Positions 38,501 through 53,500 of a stretch of DNA of 64,000 bases are shown piece after piece. A model generated the notes under the pieces. The model was not told the origin of the DNA, searched no databases, and saw nothing but the letters and a program-made list of their open reading frames with translations. The stretch's first letter is position 1. The number at the start of each line of letters is the position of its first letter. The position numbers were made by a program, and so were the translations under genes. Origin of the DNA: Larus michahellis (Eukaryota; Chordata; Aves; Charadriiformes; Laridae); contig NC_133910.1 of NCBI RefSeq assembly GCF_964199755.1, positions 11,478,711-11,542,710 on the forward strand, given 5' to 3'.

Positions 38501-41500
38501 AACATGCATGCAACAATTCAGTTTCTGTTAGAGACTTAAACTCTGAGCCCAGAGTTACACCCAATAAATAGAAAGAGTTTAGTCAGGACCTCTTAAATCA
38601 GTACGCTGGACCAGGAGTTACCATGTATACTAACAAATCTCCTCTAGCTATAGCTACTTTTATGAGAAAATTTACCTTTTTAGGTGCTGGCTCCTTTTTT
38701 ATTTCTTTTTTAGTTTCTTTCCCTACAGGAACAGAGGGAGAAGGAGAGGGCTGTTTTGCTGCAGAGTTGGATCTCTCGCGTCCCACAGAATGAGCAGAGG
38801 ACTCTGAAGTCGTTCGTGATCTTCGTCCATAGCCCTGTATTACGAACAGACAGGAAAGTACAAAGTTGTCACTGCTGGAGTGATGGATTACATTTCATCT
38901 TGCTAAACAAAATCCTTCTTTGAGAAGTTAGGAATAGTAAGAGATACAAAAGCACATAAAAATAAACAAAGAATGAAAATTTAGCAAACAAAACAGCCTG
39001 CTCGTGGCATACCATATGTGCTGAAGACTGAGATGCAGATCTGGATCTTCGTCCTGGTGCCTGGTTAGATACAAAGCCAGGACATGCTTAATAAGCAAGC
39101 AGCTAAACATCTGACACGACATCCACTTTTTATCAAAAATTCCCACACAATTCAAGATATTCAAGACGGTTATTTGGGTACTTCTATCTCCTCCAACATG
39201 TAGGAGGTGCAGAAAAAGAGCTGAAGTCTGGCCAAGTAATTGCGCTATCCATTAAAAAGCATTAAAACAGGGCACTACTGTGCAGGCTAACCAGCCCATA
39301 AGAGGAAAGATGTAAAAATGCTGCACCAAGAAGTGGTTGCTGCATTTTTTCCCCCCCTCCAACATTAGGTCGTTCTTCTAATGTTTGTATAGCATCTCAA
39401 GCATAAAAAAAAAAATACACTGTCTATCAGTATGGTCAATTTCTAGTTAAAAAATCTCCCCATCCTTTATCAGTTGCCACATATATCGCTATTAAAAATG
39501 TTTATATTAATTCTTTCAAACAATTGTCACTTCAGGAGACTAAACTAACTTCCAAGTCCAGTAATATTTAAACACTGAAAATACTATATATTTTAAAAAG
39601 GGGTTTTGGATTTTAATAAACACCTTCCACGTTTCCAGTCATGACCAAGCGGTAGTCAATGCTCCGCTTTTAGAACTCAGTCACAGAACTGTTCTTTAGG
39701 GCCTGCTTGCCTCACTTGCTGATGTATGCTATAAGCTCTTCTGGCTATGAAGAATCATTCTGGGAGATGGGAGAGGAAGGCAGGGAAGATAAAGATAAAT
39801 TAAACTCTTCAGACAACAGCTGGTATCCCCCCCTCCACACGCTTTCTAAAAAAAATTAATTCTTCTTAGAGAAGAAAATTACGGGTAAAAATTTCTACTA
39901 GTTCTTCATTATTTATTCCAGTACACTATTGTGCTTGCAAAGATTTGCAATGCAGCTGACACTTGCTGTGGAGATGTATGAAATAAAAATACCATGCTAG
40001 CCATTCTGCCATAGAAATCCTCCTCTCTCTGTTCAGGGAAGGAGTTTTGTGAAGGAGTCTCTGGGGCAATTCTCTGCATTCCTTAAAAAAAAAAAATAAA
40101 ATAATTCGATTATGTTAGCGAGAGGAACATAACAACAACAAAAAAAGAGAGCCCCCAAACACCACAGGCAGGATGAACACTGTAACTTTCCACAGATGTT
40201 TCTGTACCATTACGTGGTGGTTTTAAATTTTCATTACCCTTGACTTACTACTTTCTAAATATTGAGACATTTTGCATTGTTCCCAAAAATACTTCATTCC
40301 CCTTTTAAGAAAGGAAAGCTATTTACTAAGATCCCAGACCTGTTTCCAGGTTTGTCGGCTCTTCTGACCGTGGTTCAGTTTCTTGTGGTGGCCCTCCTGG
40401 TGGTAGTGCTGACCCTAAATACACTGGTGATGGTTCAGTTCCATACGGATTTGAAAATCCTGCAGGTGCAAAGCCAGGTCCTGGACCAACAGGCTGAGAA
40501 GGTACTGAATAGAAAGGGACACTTCGGACAGCTTCCTGGTCACCAGGAGGAATCATAGCAGCTGACCCATCAAGGACAGCCTGAGGTACTGCAGCACAGG
40601 ACAAAAAAAAACAACCAAAAAAATCAAGTTATAACTAAACAAGAGATTCTAGTGTATAAACCTTTTACCCTATGAATAAAATGATACAACGCGTAAGTGA
40701 AATCTCACTGTTTCTACCACCCTCTTAAGTGGTTTCTTATACCAGAAACCTGAAATGTTGATTTTCTCTCTGTCACGAAGAAGGATATGAAACACTAACC
40801 TGAAGGCATCAGCTGCACACTTTGCATCTGTTGAGCCATGTTGGGTAATAAGGATGCTAACAATGCATTTTCAGCACCTGGACCCACGTCACGGCCAACT
40901 CCTGCTCCATCACATTGACTAGCATGGTCTAATTCAGAGCTTGGTGTACTACATGCATACGGTGGTGGGGTGGATCTGTCTGTGTTATAAGCTATTGCAC
41001 CCTCCTGCACAAAAAAGCAAGAACTTATTAACTGTACCAGACATTAAGTTCATAACCAAGGGAATATATAGCAAAGGAAATCTTAACGGTAAAAACAGCA
41101 CACAATTTTTTTGTGTTTAGTCGAAAGAGTTGTCAAACATTTGCGGGCCAAGTTCAACCAAAACTTTTTTTTTTTTAAATTGGAATCTTAGTTAATTAGC
41201 TCAAGGTTCAAATTTCTAACAGATCTCTTTAAATAAATGGCAATTATTTCCACTCTGTTATAATCCAGCTACACTAATTCACACACAACTGTTTTTTTCT
41301 GGCAAGCAAGATCCTCTGCTTACAGCAGGAGTTATTGCAACCTAACAAGTCTTGCAATTCTCCTTGCATTACAGTACTAAGAAAAGCCTGATCTCCTATA
41401 ACTATTCTGTATTGAATCTTAGGGCACTAAAGTGTGGTAAATCCACTTGGTTTAAATCATAACATTCGCACTTTACGACATGAATTTATCATAAGGTCAC

Positions 41501-44500
41501 TCTTTATGTTTCTGTAATTAGCAGTATAAACGAAACCACTTTAAAAATGGGATTTACACTAATCCTTAAAAGATAATACTTCACGTTAAAAAGTACATTC
41601 TGTACCTTGATCTGTCCATCCACATGTCGAAGCCTTACTAACCATGAAGGTTCAATAAAAGATTCCTGTTCTGGTTTTTCTTTTATCTGTGGGTCAAACA
41701 GGCGTAGCTGTGATGACATCTGGAGAAAGAAATCATTGTAAATTTTAACCATCCAACAAAAGGCAACATTAGCCACAGCTTACCACCTACAATACAAAGC
41801 CACACACACTTTATTCTTCCTTACGTTACCTGGATTAGCTGGCCAATAAGTACAGGTGAATAGTAATGTGGATCTTTAAGGACAGTTCTGGAAATCACTT
41901 CACAATAATGGAAAGCCTGAGCAGCAAGCCCCATTTCAGCTAGTCGGCAAGCATAGATGAATTTGAAAACCTATGGAACGCAAACAGGTGAAATAAACCA
42001 AATGAACAGAACATTCCTAAAAGTATCAAATGAAAGGCAGTCTCTTATTTCAGATATCCCATTATCACATCTATACTAGTCAGGAAAAAAAAAGGTTAGG
42101 GAAAAAGCATTCAATTCTCTTATCCAATGGAAGTTATCTGTTTGTCTACAGCTACTGCTAACAAATTCTGGATTTTTCTTTTGGAATACAGAGTTAAAAT
42201 AACAACAAAATTTAAAATTCAGAAGTTCAGAATGCATAGATGAAAAATGCAAAAAGGAGATTTAATTGACAACAGGAGAAAACCTATCTTGTCCTATGTT
42301 ATCCATGAATATTTCATGTTACAATGGGTAAAGTGTTTGCTATGCTGAATACAGCACCAGAGATGAAAACCTTGCATAAACCTTGCCAAAATAAGAAAAG
42401 ATGAAACAGCTCTTCACCTGGAAGTTGGGCAAGCAGCCAGGCTGAGTTCCTAGTGACTGTGCATATTCATAGGCTTCTGTTCTTTGAATGGCTTCATTGG
42501 TGGCAAACTTCAAGAACGGCAAGCTATTCAGGAATAGGAGAGGAAAAATACTATTTAACATTGAGATTACATACGCTGACAATATAGATCTGTAAATCAG
42601 AAATATAGCCAAAACCATAGGTCTGTTAGACACAGTATCAATAACTCCTACTCCTCAAACAAGGACAGGTCATCAAACAGTTATCTCAAAACCAGCTGCG
42701 GCTAGTGATAAGGGAAGCAGTGCAATTCAGTCTCTCAAGCCACTAAGCTTTCATTTTTGCATCTTAAAAGTTGTGTTTAAAAAAAAGAATAGGAAAGCCA
42801 GACCTGTGATTTGATCCAATTAGGACAAGCTTTGTTGTCTTCCTTGTGTAAACTCCAAAACCAACTTGGGCCATAAGGTAACAAAAATGAGCAGCATCCA
42901 GCAGGCCTTTGGAAGCTGTGGAGAAATAAGCAATAGAACTCTGGATATTTCCTTGCAGTGGCACATTGTAATTCAGTGTCCCATATTGTTTTGGCTTTGA
43001 ATTCAAATACCTTCACAATAGAGACACAGCCATATAAAACTATTCCTCTTTACATTTTACACAGCAATTGCTTGTTTTCAAAAAAATAAGCTGAGTAATT
43101 AAAGCTTTCAGAAAGCTTCTCCTTCAGTCATCACCCTGTTTATTCCCCAAGAGTTACCAAGAGTGTCTCCCATGGTAGCAATGGTCCTGGATTCCAAGTC
43201 CACATTATTGGTCAAGTTGGATAACACCATTGCTAGATGAGGCCTCCAGTCTCCCCATTTCTCATCTCCACAGCACTAAAATTAGAAGAATTACTTAGTC
43301 AAATCAGTGACTGGAGCTCTGCATGGGTAAGTGTTTCAACCTAAAAAGGACCAAAACTTATCTGACATTCTAGGAAAAGCACATGGAAAGACTGCTATTG
43401 TGAACTACACTGCTCACTGCAGTTATGTCTCAAGCGCAGCTCACACTTGAATCTTACCGTGGATGCAGCTGGCATCCTTCCAGACATGAGCTGGTAAACA
43501 GTCTGCAGAGGGTCATTAATTGGGAGACTGTTGGCAAATCTACAGAGACATTATACAGAAAAACAAAACACAAACATGGGGTAAGCAGTTAAAATATACT
43601 TGAACAGTCAGCGGCAGTTAATCTAGCTTAGTTGAAGAGAAGGAAATGCTATTTGAAAATACTACACTGAATAAGCAATTGTCCAGTGGATAATGTTCAA
43701 AAGCAAAACATTAACTGGATCTGCTACTCTGACACAGGTCAGTCCAAGCTGGGAAAAACCGCAGGGTTCCCCCCACGCCAGCTGACTAGACTCAGTACAT
43801 GGTTTCAGTAGCTCAGGGAAGCTGAGAGAAAGTTTTCCCGTCTATAGACAAAGCACGCATGAACACATCTGCTTCGTTCAGGCAAGGAGAATGAAGGGTA
43901 CCACGAAGGGTACCACGAAGGGTACCACGAAGGGTACCACGAAGGGTACCACGAAGGGTACCACGAAGGGTACCACGAAGGGTACCACGAAGGGTACCAC
44001 GAAGGGTACCACAGAGTTTCTTGGCTTTAACCAAGCCGACAGATGGTTTTCTGCAGTGTTTTCAAAGCCTGATAACAGCGCCTTTCAAACAAACCCAAGG
44101 ATGACACTGTTCAAATGCCCCTTAAATGGAACAAGTAGCATAGAAAAGCCTCTCAGGTTTAAGTTTGCAGCCGGAAAACCCCAGAAAAAAAGAGTAACAG
44201 ATGACAACTGAACATACAGGTGAAATTAAAGCATAATTCTTGCATGAGCTGCTAAGGATAACTCCTGATTTTGACGTTAAGATTTCTGAGCACCAAGTCC
44301 CTACCTCATTAGCAGAATAGACAGTCACATTGTATGTACTAAACAACAAGCAAATCAGTACCTGGTCATAACTCTTGCATGTGTTCTGTTGTCCATTTTG
44401 CTGGCAAGTAGCAGAGCATGACCCCATAAACCATGCTTCATGGCAGACTCCAAAGCATCCTAATTAATAGAGAAATTAGTTTCCTGGGGATAGCTTAACA

Positions 44501-47500
44501 TACTACTCAGATAAACAGTGACTGTTTTACAGTGGTACTTCGCGACTGAATGAAAAAATGATTGTTTAGATCAAATACTAAACACATGACCACAATTTTG
44601 TTTTATATTATCACCTGTAGGGCACAACATTTTTCCGTACAGTGCAGTAGAGTGCCATGAAGTATTACAGGCACTGCAAGTTGCAAAAATGATTTTAACT
44701 GCTGTGTAGAGCCTTAAGATTTGTGAAAAATAAGTAAACAAAATAAGAACACCTATAGTATTTAGAACAACAGTATAAGCATTCACCTTCTTGCGGCCAT
44801 AAAGCAGCAACTCTCTGAATCTCTCTGTCTCTTTCTCAAGACTGTCAATTGCAGTTACAAGACTGTCAGTGAGAAATGAGAGCTGGGCTTCGCCAGATTC
44901 CTCTTCCACTTGTTCCAAAGCCTCATTAGTGAAATCAATCAGATTTGCCTCATTAGGGGACTTCCCAGGAAGCCACACCGTTTTATGATCTCGGAGCAAA
45001 AGTTCAGCCAGGTCTGTTCCCACAACAGTCTACAGAGGTGGAGAGAAAAAATAAAAATCTGTTATTTCAACATTGCCTTCATTTTATTTGTCGCTTCAAT
45101 ACAACCTATGAATATCAGCACCTCTGAGCATCTGAGAACAGGTAACCAGTTTACCTGTTCTGTGAATCTGTGGACTATTCCAAGATAAGCCACTACAAGC
45201 ACATTACTGTCTTTTACATAAATACCATTTTGTGTCTAAAATATTTTAGGATAGACAAAAACTCAAGCAGTGAGACGTACCCCATTCTGCCTGCACAACA
45301 GTACAATGAAGTCCCAAAGCAGACTTGCAGATTCTTTGTCGATTAAATTTTCATTCTTAAAGCACTGTGTAGCTTTATTTTGTGCAAAATTAATAACATC
45401 CACTTTATGCGTGTCATCCCTGAAATAAAAAAAATTAAGACGTTTTTAGTGAGATAAATGTAAACATGCAGATTATTATTGTCATTAGTATGAGGAATAC
45501 ATCTAAAGCTCACGTATTATTTAAAGCAGGTGAAAAGCCATAAATATTTTGAGTCAGTTTAAATCCCATAATTTGCAGACAAGTAAGAGTTTGATGAAGA
45601 AATGAAACTGAATGCATGAAAGTTATTTTTGAAATCTGTAAGAACATACTTAGCAAGAGGACCAGGAAATGCTCTCATCTCTTCTTGCTCTGGAGAATGT
45701 TGTAACATAGTCTAAAACACAAATATAAACCATAAGAAACTCTTATAACTATGAATTATGCTTTTTAATAATAAAACCCCCAGACTTAAACATAGCCTCT
45801 AGTGTAATTAAGCCTATCGCTCTTAAACTAAATACACACCATGACTTGCAATCTGCACAAGGATAAGAAGTGACAAAATTACTTCACATGCGAAGGCATT
45901 CTGTAGCATAATAGAAAAATCTGCCTCATGTCTCCTTAGTAACTTCCCCAATGCTGTTCTAGTACTTGCATACAATTCTACTTTCTTCTAGTGACATTTT
46001 ACCAATGAATTCTACTCTCATCACGTAAGCCTGTCCTTCCATGTATTTTCCATTACTAGAGTACTGCATTTCTTTGTAGAAGCACAAGAAGAACGAAAAT
46101 ATCTCCATGATATTTAATCCCCAGTCCACCTAGACGGCAAGCAGTTCTTAGCCCTGCAGAGAATGTACAAGGACAATGTTGTCTCTATGAATGGCAATAC
46201 ATTAGAAACAAACCAACACAATTTCAGCTGTTCTAGGATTTAAGGATTTTACCTGAACAAAATTAGAAGGAGCTGGATGATCTGGTCATGACTACATCAC
46301 CTCTCAGAGGAAAAGAATTTTTAAAGTTACTGTTGTACTTACAGATAAAGATATATGCATTGATGTACTAAAAAAACCCCAAACCTAGGAAGATACACAT
46401 CCAAGTTCTCTACTCCCCTTCCAAAAGAAGGGCCTGTAATTCTACCTACTCCTTTTCTTTCAAACTTTACCTCCATACTGTGTATTTCAACCAGAGCTGG
46501 CTGTCCTTCTGAAGGCAGGTTTGGCAGCACTTTTATTAAGAAGCCCCCAGGACCAAACCTAGCACAGATATGAGGCACTGAAAATTTCTCAGGCGTTGAG
46601 GGCCTTAAAGGTGCTGAAATGGGAAGAAAAGATAAAATAAGAACAAGCAGCCTGTCTTGCAACTAAATAAACTTGCTGATGTATTTATCCAATTCAGTAA
46701 TCCCGCAGTACTAGTGGAGAAAACCCTGCCATTCAATTTAGCTAAACTTTATAAGCAACAATTAATCAGTTCCATTATAGTCCCAAAGATCTTCTGAAGA
46801 TTTGCAACAACAAGAACAAAACTAGACTATAGAACTTCAAAATCCACTCATTTTTTCAATGTGGGGGTTTGGATTGTTTGTATTGGACACATTTCTGTGA
46901 TCTCTGTACAAATATATGACGCATCTTCAAAGAGCTAATGATATACTTCAACATACTCTGGAAAAGCTTTTCCAGAGAAACAGTGTTTTGTTCCACACCA
47001 AAAGGGTAAGAAAAATTTATGGAAAAATCTGAAGTTTAAGTTAAACTTTAACCATTCCCCACGAAGCACAAGCAGTGCAGTTAAAATCTATCCAAAAAGA
47101 CATTTAGAAATGTAAGTATGCAGTATTTAATAGCAAACACTCCCCAGCTACTACTGTTCTGTGATATACCCAGTTTTCAGTAAGCAAGTTATCCTTGAAA
47201 AGGAAACAAAACTTTGTGTGTACATACACTGTAAAACAGCCTATTTTTTTTCCTTTCAAGAGGCTCAATGAATACATGAAAGGCATCCCATATACTACAA
47301 ATACTAACAGAAGTGCAAACTACTACTGGTAGACAACCTCACAAGCACAGCGCCTTCCCTCCTCCTTCCCCAGTGGTGCCAATACCTTGTTCTACAGCTG
47401 ACCATCCAGTTTCAGTCGGGTAGCCATAATCTGTAAAAGGCTGTTGTCCATCAAAGTTAGGAGCATATCCGCCATATGGATAATCTGCGTGGAGCGACAC

Positions 47501-50500
47501 TGCCTGCGCAGTAGTTTCATACACATTAGCCGTTAGATCATGATTACTTCTATACAGCTGGCTCTAAATAGATCATATTAGTAATTGTTAGCAGAGAGCA
47601 TGAAGTTACACAAAGCAAGACTGCAAGCATGACTCAAGACAGTAAGCATTACCCCCAGCTTTGATTCTTTATGCTGCTTGTAAACCAGGCTTACTGCATC
47701 ATTGCATTTGAGAAAGCTACCCTGCAAGGCACCTGCAGCAATAGGCTACAGAAGATAATTAATATATTTTAATGTTCTCCCTCAGTGTTTTTACTACCAT
47801 TTGATCTGTTCACATCCAAATATGTTCAGTTCTCTCATGACAGAACGTCTATATGCTTGTGTGAAGAATAACATTATAAAATGAGTTACAGGTTCAAGTG
47901 TTGCTGTACCTGCAACTATGGATCAGAACCAGCGCTCACCTCTGCTGTAATGCTTTGACAGAAAATCTCAACTGATTAAACCTGATGAATGCCTAAATGA
48001 TTTCAGGTGCCTAAAGATTAATGCCTAAATGATCTCCAATACTACTTGCAATATTCCTAAATGAATTGGGAGTTCAGACCGGAAAACCACCTAAACTTCC
48101 AAGAAATATGATGAACCAACACGTGAGACTGCAGCTAAAATGACACATTCCTCTAGCAAAGACTGTACCTCAAAAATTACCCAAATATTCCATGTTTTTC
48201 AGGTATTTGTACTTATGGCATAAGTAGATGACGAGTCAGTTAGATTCGTGTTTTGCTTTTAAAATCAAAATAGCATCATACAAATATGGAGTTAATCTTT
48301 TAAGAGATCCCAAGTTCAGTAATAGCATTCATGCTTGTGATGAGAAAAATGACCTAGCACTGAAAGCCAGACACATTATCAAATACAGCGAAGCACAATA
48401 AGGGCAAAGTTCTCACAAACAGCAAATGGATTCAGTAGAGGAAATTTTCCATTTCTGTGTGTCTGGCAACTTGCACAGCTGAGTGATGATTTTGGTTAAA
48501 GTTCTCAACAACTGTGATAAATATTAAGTTCAAAACTATATTACAAAACAGCCTTAACTTACAGAATAAAAGTTTTCAAAATACGTATTCCCCAAGCTAA
48601 ACCCAGAAATATTTCCATATTTCACCCACCCCAACATAAAGACCCAACTCAGCTGAAAGAATCCTTGATGTGACCATTTGAAACTCACTTGTTGAGAGCG
48701 AGAGCTGAAACTACTTTGGTGACTGTGAACACTGCGGGAGCTACGGAGACTATGACCAGAATGTTCACTGTGGACACTGCGTCTATCAAATTCATCACCA
48801 TAAGGATCTCTATGGGGTTCAGATTCATCATCAAAACTTCCAGTAAAACGAGGATCATATCTCCAGTTATCTTCGTATCGGTCATGTCTGAAGAAGAAAC
48901 ATACAAGCAAAAATGAACAAAGCCACCCATACCCTTGAGGGAAGTGACTTCACTGCATACCTGTCAAGAAAAAAACTGCACCTAACTTCAGAATGGCTTT
49001 TGGATTATTTCCTAGGTTGAGGTTTTTATTACAGTAAACAAACTGACATTTCTTCAAGAAGTTCGTCCAGAGTATTCAAGATCAAAACCAACATCATACT
49101 CTGTCTGTTCCAGGAAAAACCACAGAATGTTCACCTGATTTGAAAACAAGTCATACTGCCTAAATCCTTTTCTTAAGGGTGACGTGACAGCTCATCTGTT
49201 TTTCCTCAATGACCTATGTTAAAGCCACAGAAAGGACCAGCAACATCCATGTGTAATCCTGCATTTTAATGGTCTGTTACAGGATGCATCTGCTTTCCTA
49301 AAGAATATTGAGAGGATTTTACTTAGAAAGCTGCAGGACACCCTGAAATTCTGATGCCTGATACAACTACCACAACAGTTCATAAATTTTGAAGGCTTTG
49401 GGGCAGATCTTCAGGCAAATAGTATTTCTGTTAGTGCACAAGCAAAGCTTCAGCCTTTGTCTTAACACTCACTGCCATAACTTGATTTTCTGGCTATGGG
49501 GGGCTCAGCCCTGTAGAAACCAATACCAGATTCTCCACCTTCACTCAGACACACACCCATTCTCTGATAGTCACCAGCATCCAGGTCCCATGCTGGCCTA
49601 GATCTGGAAAGAGCACTGAGAGGACACGGGTCGAATGGACAAACCTGTTGCCATATGGATATGCTTCTCTCTTCTGGTAAGGGTTGTGTTCACCATCATA
49701 CCAATACCTCTGATCATAACTTCTAGGATCTCTGTATCTGGGGTCATATGCTGATGAGTAACGTTCCCAGCGACTTGGATCTTTGGAAAATAAAAAGAAA
49801 TGGTGTAGGTATTGGAAGCCGTTATCTATAACCTTTTTCTACTCCTTTCTTTTTAATTACAGGCTGATTTGGTCCTGAAGCATATAGCAAAAAAAAAAAA
49901 AGTACTTAAAACTACATAAATACATCTACTTATTTTGACTTTAAAAAAACCAAACAAAAACCAAATCACTTTCACACCTTTCAGAGTATTATAGTTAGCT
50001 AGATACTCTTGAAGGGATAGTGTTTACTATCAGACAGACAGATCTTTTCTAACAACTTTAAAACTTGATCACAACATGATAATAACAAATATTAACAGAA
50101 TCTTTGTGATCAGTCTTCAGAGCATCATGCTAGATGTCTCAGGATGTGGACAGATGTTGCTTAAAATCCCACCAGGAACTATACAAGCAATTATCTTCAG
50201 ATTACCACCGCCAGTACGTCTCTGTGAGCATTCAGATAATTATGGACAAAACCAAATTCTAGTCCTGAGTCAATTTCTGTTTACACCCACCTAAAATTTA
50301 CTTTAGAAGCCTGTCTGCATGTTACCCACCAAGGATACACCCCAGTGACTGACAGGCTCGCAACACATTGAAGAAAACTATTCTGTAGACTTACAAGGGT
50401 GTGCTTTCACAATGGAAAGGCAAATTGAAGGCTGGGAGTGAGGAAAAAAAACAGTTTCTTTTCTATTTACTACTTCTACTGAATAAAAAACATACAGGAA

Positions 50501-53500
50501 GGATAGCATGGTATTAAGAACTGAAGTAGGCCCAAAGATCAATTTTCATCAAGTATAACTTTATTCTTGCTGGTTGTGGAAAGGATATCAGTGTTATTAA
50601 TATGGAAAAATATAGTAATTCTCTGATCTTGAAGTTCCTCTTCCATATAAATCTTTGTTTAAACCTGCAATTTTCTACAGAAAAACTCAAGAGTTTGTTT
50701 TGACACCTTACCTCCATAATCATATGAGTTTGGGTAATAGCCTGGATAATAATCACTCCATCCACTTTTTGTATAATAATCTTCAGTATACCCTTGCCTG
50801 AAAGAAAGCATGCAGGTATAGTTATTATTCCTCCTTTGACCTCTTCTAAAGTCAGCACGAGATATGAAGAACGATACGCCACAAGGTAGAGTTTCATATT
50901 TAAAATAATGCATTTACAGGAAATCAAGGAATTGTAAAATTAAGACTCTACAAACCAATGTATCATTAACTTGCTGTGTGCCATAGAAAGCTGACAGCCC
51001 CTACTTTACAACAATTTAGTGATTTTTGTAAACTGCATCAGTGATAAGCTTAATTACTTATAGACGATTTATCACAAAAACTACTGCTATAATTAGCATC
51101 CTTTGAGCTGTCTCAACTGAGAAGTCAGTAACTTAACAAGTAATGAAATAATTGCTCCCTCTACTTTAATGGTGTTTTGTTATACATCTTATGGTGATGA
51201 AAAGAGGACTATGGTCTGGAGAAGAGGTCATGAAAACGGGTCAGGACATGAACTAGCACTCTCCTAGTTAGTTCTGAACAGAATGTTTCAGCCTCCAGGG
51301 CTGCCATTACGGCGTCTGTCACCAGTGTTAAATACAGCCAGAAAAGAAACAAAACCAAAGTGCACTACACCTTTCTTTGGGTACCTGGCCAAAGAACTCA
51401 ATACTGTATCACCTTGTTCAACTTGGAGCTGATGCCAGCATGTTGCTGGCAAGCGCACAGAATACTAACATTGTAGGGCCAGCACTACCCTAATCTCAAT
51501 GCTTTTTTTTTTTTTTTTCTTTCCTTTCTGCACTCAGGCTGTTTCTCAATATCAGTTTTTCAGTAGATGCAGCAATGTTTTGAGTGTTAGCACATCCTTA
51601 CATTTAATACTTCAGTGAATAAATGAAATAGCATTGAGATGCAATTGTAACACAGCACATCACTACTCAACTAATTTGAGGCATCTTCTAGGTTATTAGC
51701 CTTCTCAACAGGCTTGGATGGACAGCAGCATGTAGGAAAGGCTTGTTTTTCATTACAGCAAATAAATAGAGAAGCCCGAATAGAAGAAAAAACTCATTTA
51801 CAGACCCCGTGTTAGAATACTGATTGTCCAAATGAACAGAACAAGCAAGAGAACCTAACTAAAACCAACACATCAAAGTAAGAGTCAGTGCATATATATA
51901 CAAAAGATAATTAGAATACTTTTGATGGAAAAAGAAAGATCTGGCCATTACTTGAAGAAATCATGAACCTTTATTATATGCCATTTTTAGGACACCATCC
52001 CTCAATTTCTGAAAAAAAGCTAGAAGATGAATGCTAGATGAAAAATGTAGTGTCTACATATATGTATGTACACATATATGTATATACATGTGTTTATATC
52101 TACACATGTGTATAAAACTCACAAACACACATATGTACACATACACGCACAGGAGGTAAAGACATTTAATGCTAATGTGGAATAATGGGAACTTTCATGT
52201 TCCTCTACAACTGATCGTGCAAACTCCAAAGTGGCCAAGCAAGTCAAGCGATGCTCCTCCCTGGAACGTGCGGGAAGTTTGCTAACACAGCACCTACCTC
52301 TGCAGAGGAGGAGATTTGATCTTATCAGATCAGGTTTATCCACCCAACCAGTCTTCTCAGTCTCCTTCACAAAAATATTCCCCTCCCCAAACAGAGTTTA
52401 CAAAGCTGCATCATCAACACTGGTACATTGAGGGAATTTCAGACATGCTATCGCACTGACTTTGCTACTCTCATGCTCTGCTGCCCTGCAGTACCGTACC
52501 TCAGCCTACATCCAACTGCACTGCCACAGCTACTCGTAACAGGTTTTGATCTGCCCAATGCCACCTATAGGAATTTCAACCTCTTATGAAAATAGTACCT
52601 AAGAAGAGTACACACCAAGAAGTGCTACTAGAGGTTGTTATCTCATCACAAGATCTCACAGTGCACTTAGATTCATTTAAGATGATGATAAAAGTTATCA
52701 CTTGCACCTACAGCCATTGTTTTGTACTCCTCCAGGCCAATATACACCTCCTATAATCTTCCAGAGGTGGTAAGCAAAATGTTATGTTTTTAATTTGAAG
52801 ACTGCTCCACGAGCGAACTACCAACAAAACCAGACAAATACTGCAAAGGCTTTCATCATTTCCAGACAGATAACTTGTTATTCTCTCTCGGAAACCTGCA
52901 AACCCACCCACCAGATAATGCAACAGTAACCTTTTGTCATTAATTTGAAGTTCAAACAAATCACTTATGCAATAACCATCAAAAAGCAGTCATCCCTGGA
53001 AGGTAATTTGCTGCTTCTTGCTTGACAGATAATAGAGATTTCATTTCTGCTTTTTATTTAATATTTGCAAGTAGCACCTGAACACATTGTTTCCCCTCTC
53101 TCAAATTTTTTTATTTCATATAATCAGAAAGACCAAGGCTTTCAAGTTTTCCTAATCATGTGCTACCTGCATCAAAACCTGTCGTGAAGTCAGCAGGTGA
53201 AATGTGCCCACATAGCACCACAGATCACAGTTTTGGAGTTTTGTGAGAAAGCTTATCCACACAGCTGAAGTAATCATCAGACAGATGATTACTGACACAG
53301 AACAAGGACGCGCTCACTTGATTCACCATCTCTGCCTTCTGAACATCTGAAACATCGTCTATCAATAGGCCACACGTATTGCTACGCTTGCAAGCCAAAT
53401 CCCCGACCAATGTGCAAAAGCGCCATTAATTAAGAGAACTAGGGGCCACTGCTTCAGTGCTAGACAGAAATGAAACTACTATTGATTAACAAACCCACGG

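Noticed and set aside
43893-44012. CRISPR array
   Set aside because: The repeats are contiguous with no spacers and the genome is vertebrate.
43813-44211. Open frames with (KGTT)n and (RGTL)n as a repeat protein
   Set aside because: They arise from the 12-bp minisatellite in an intron; there is no flanking conserved coding sequence and the frames are open on both strands.
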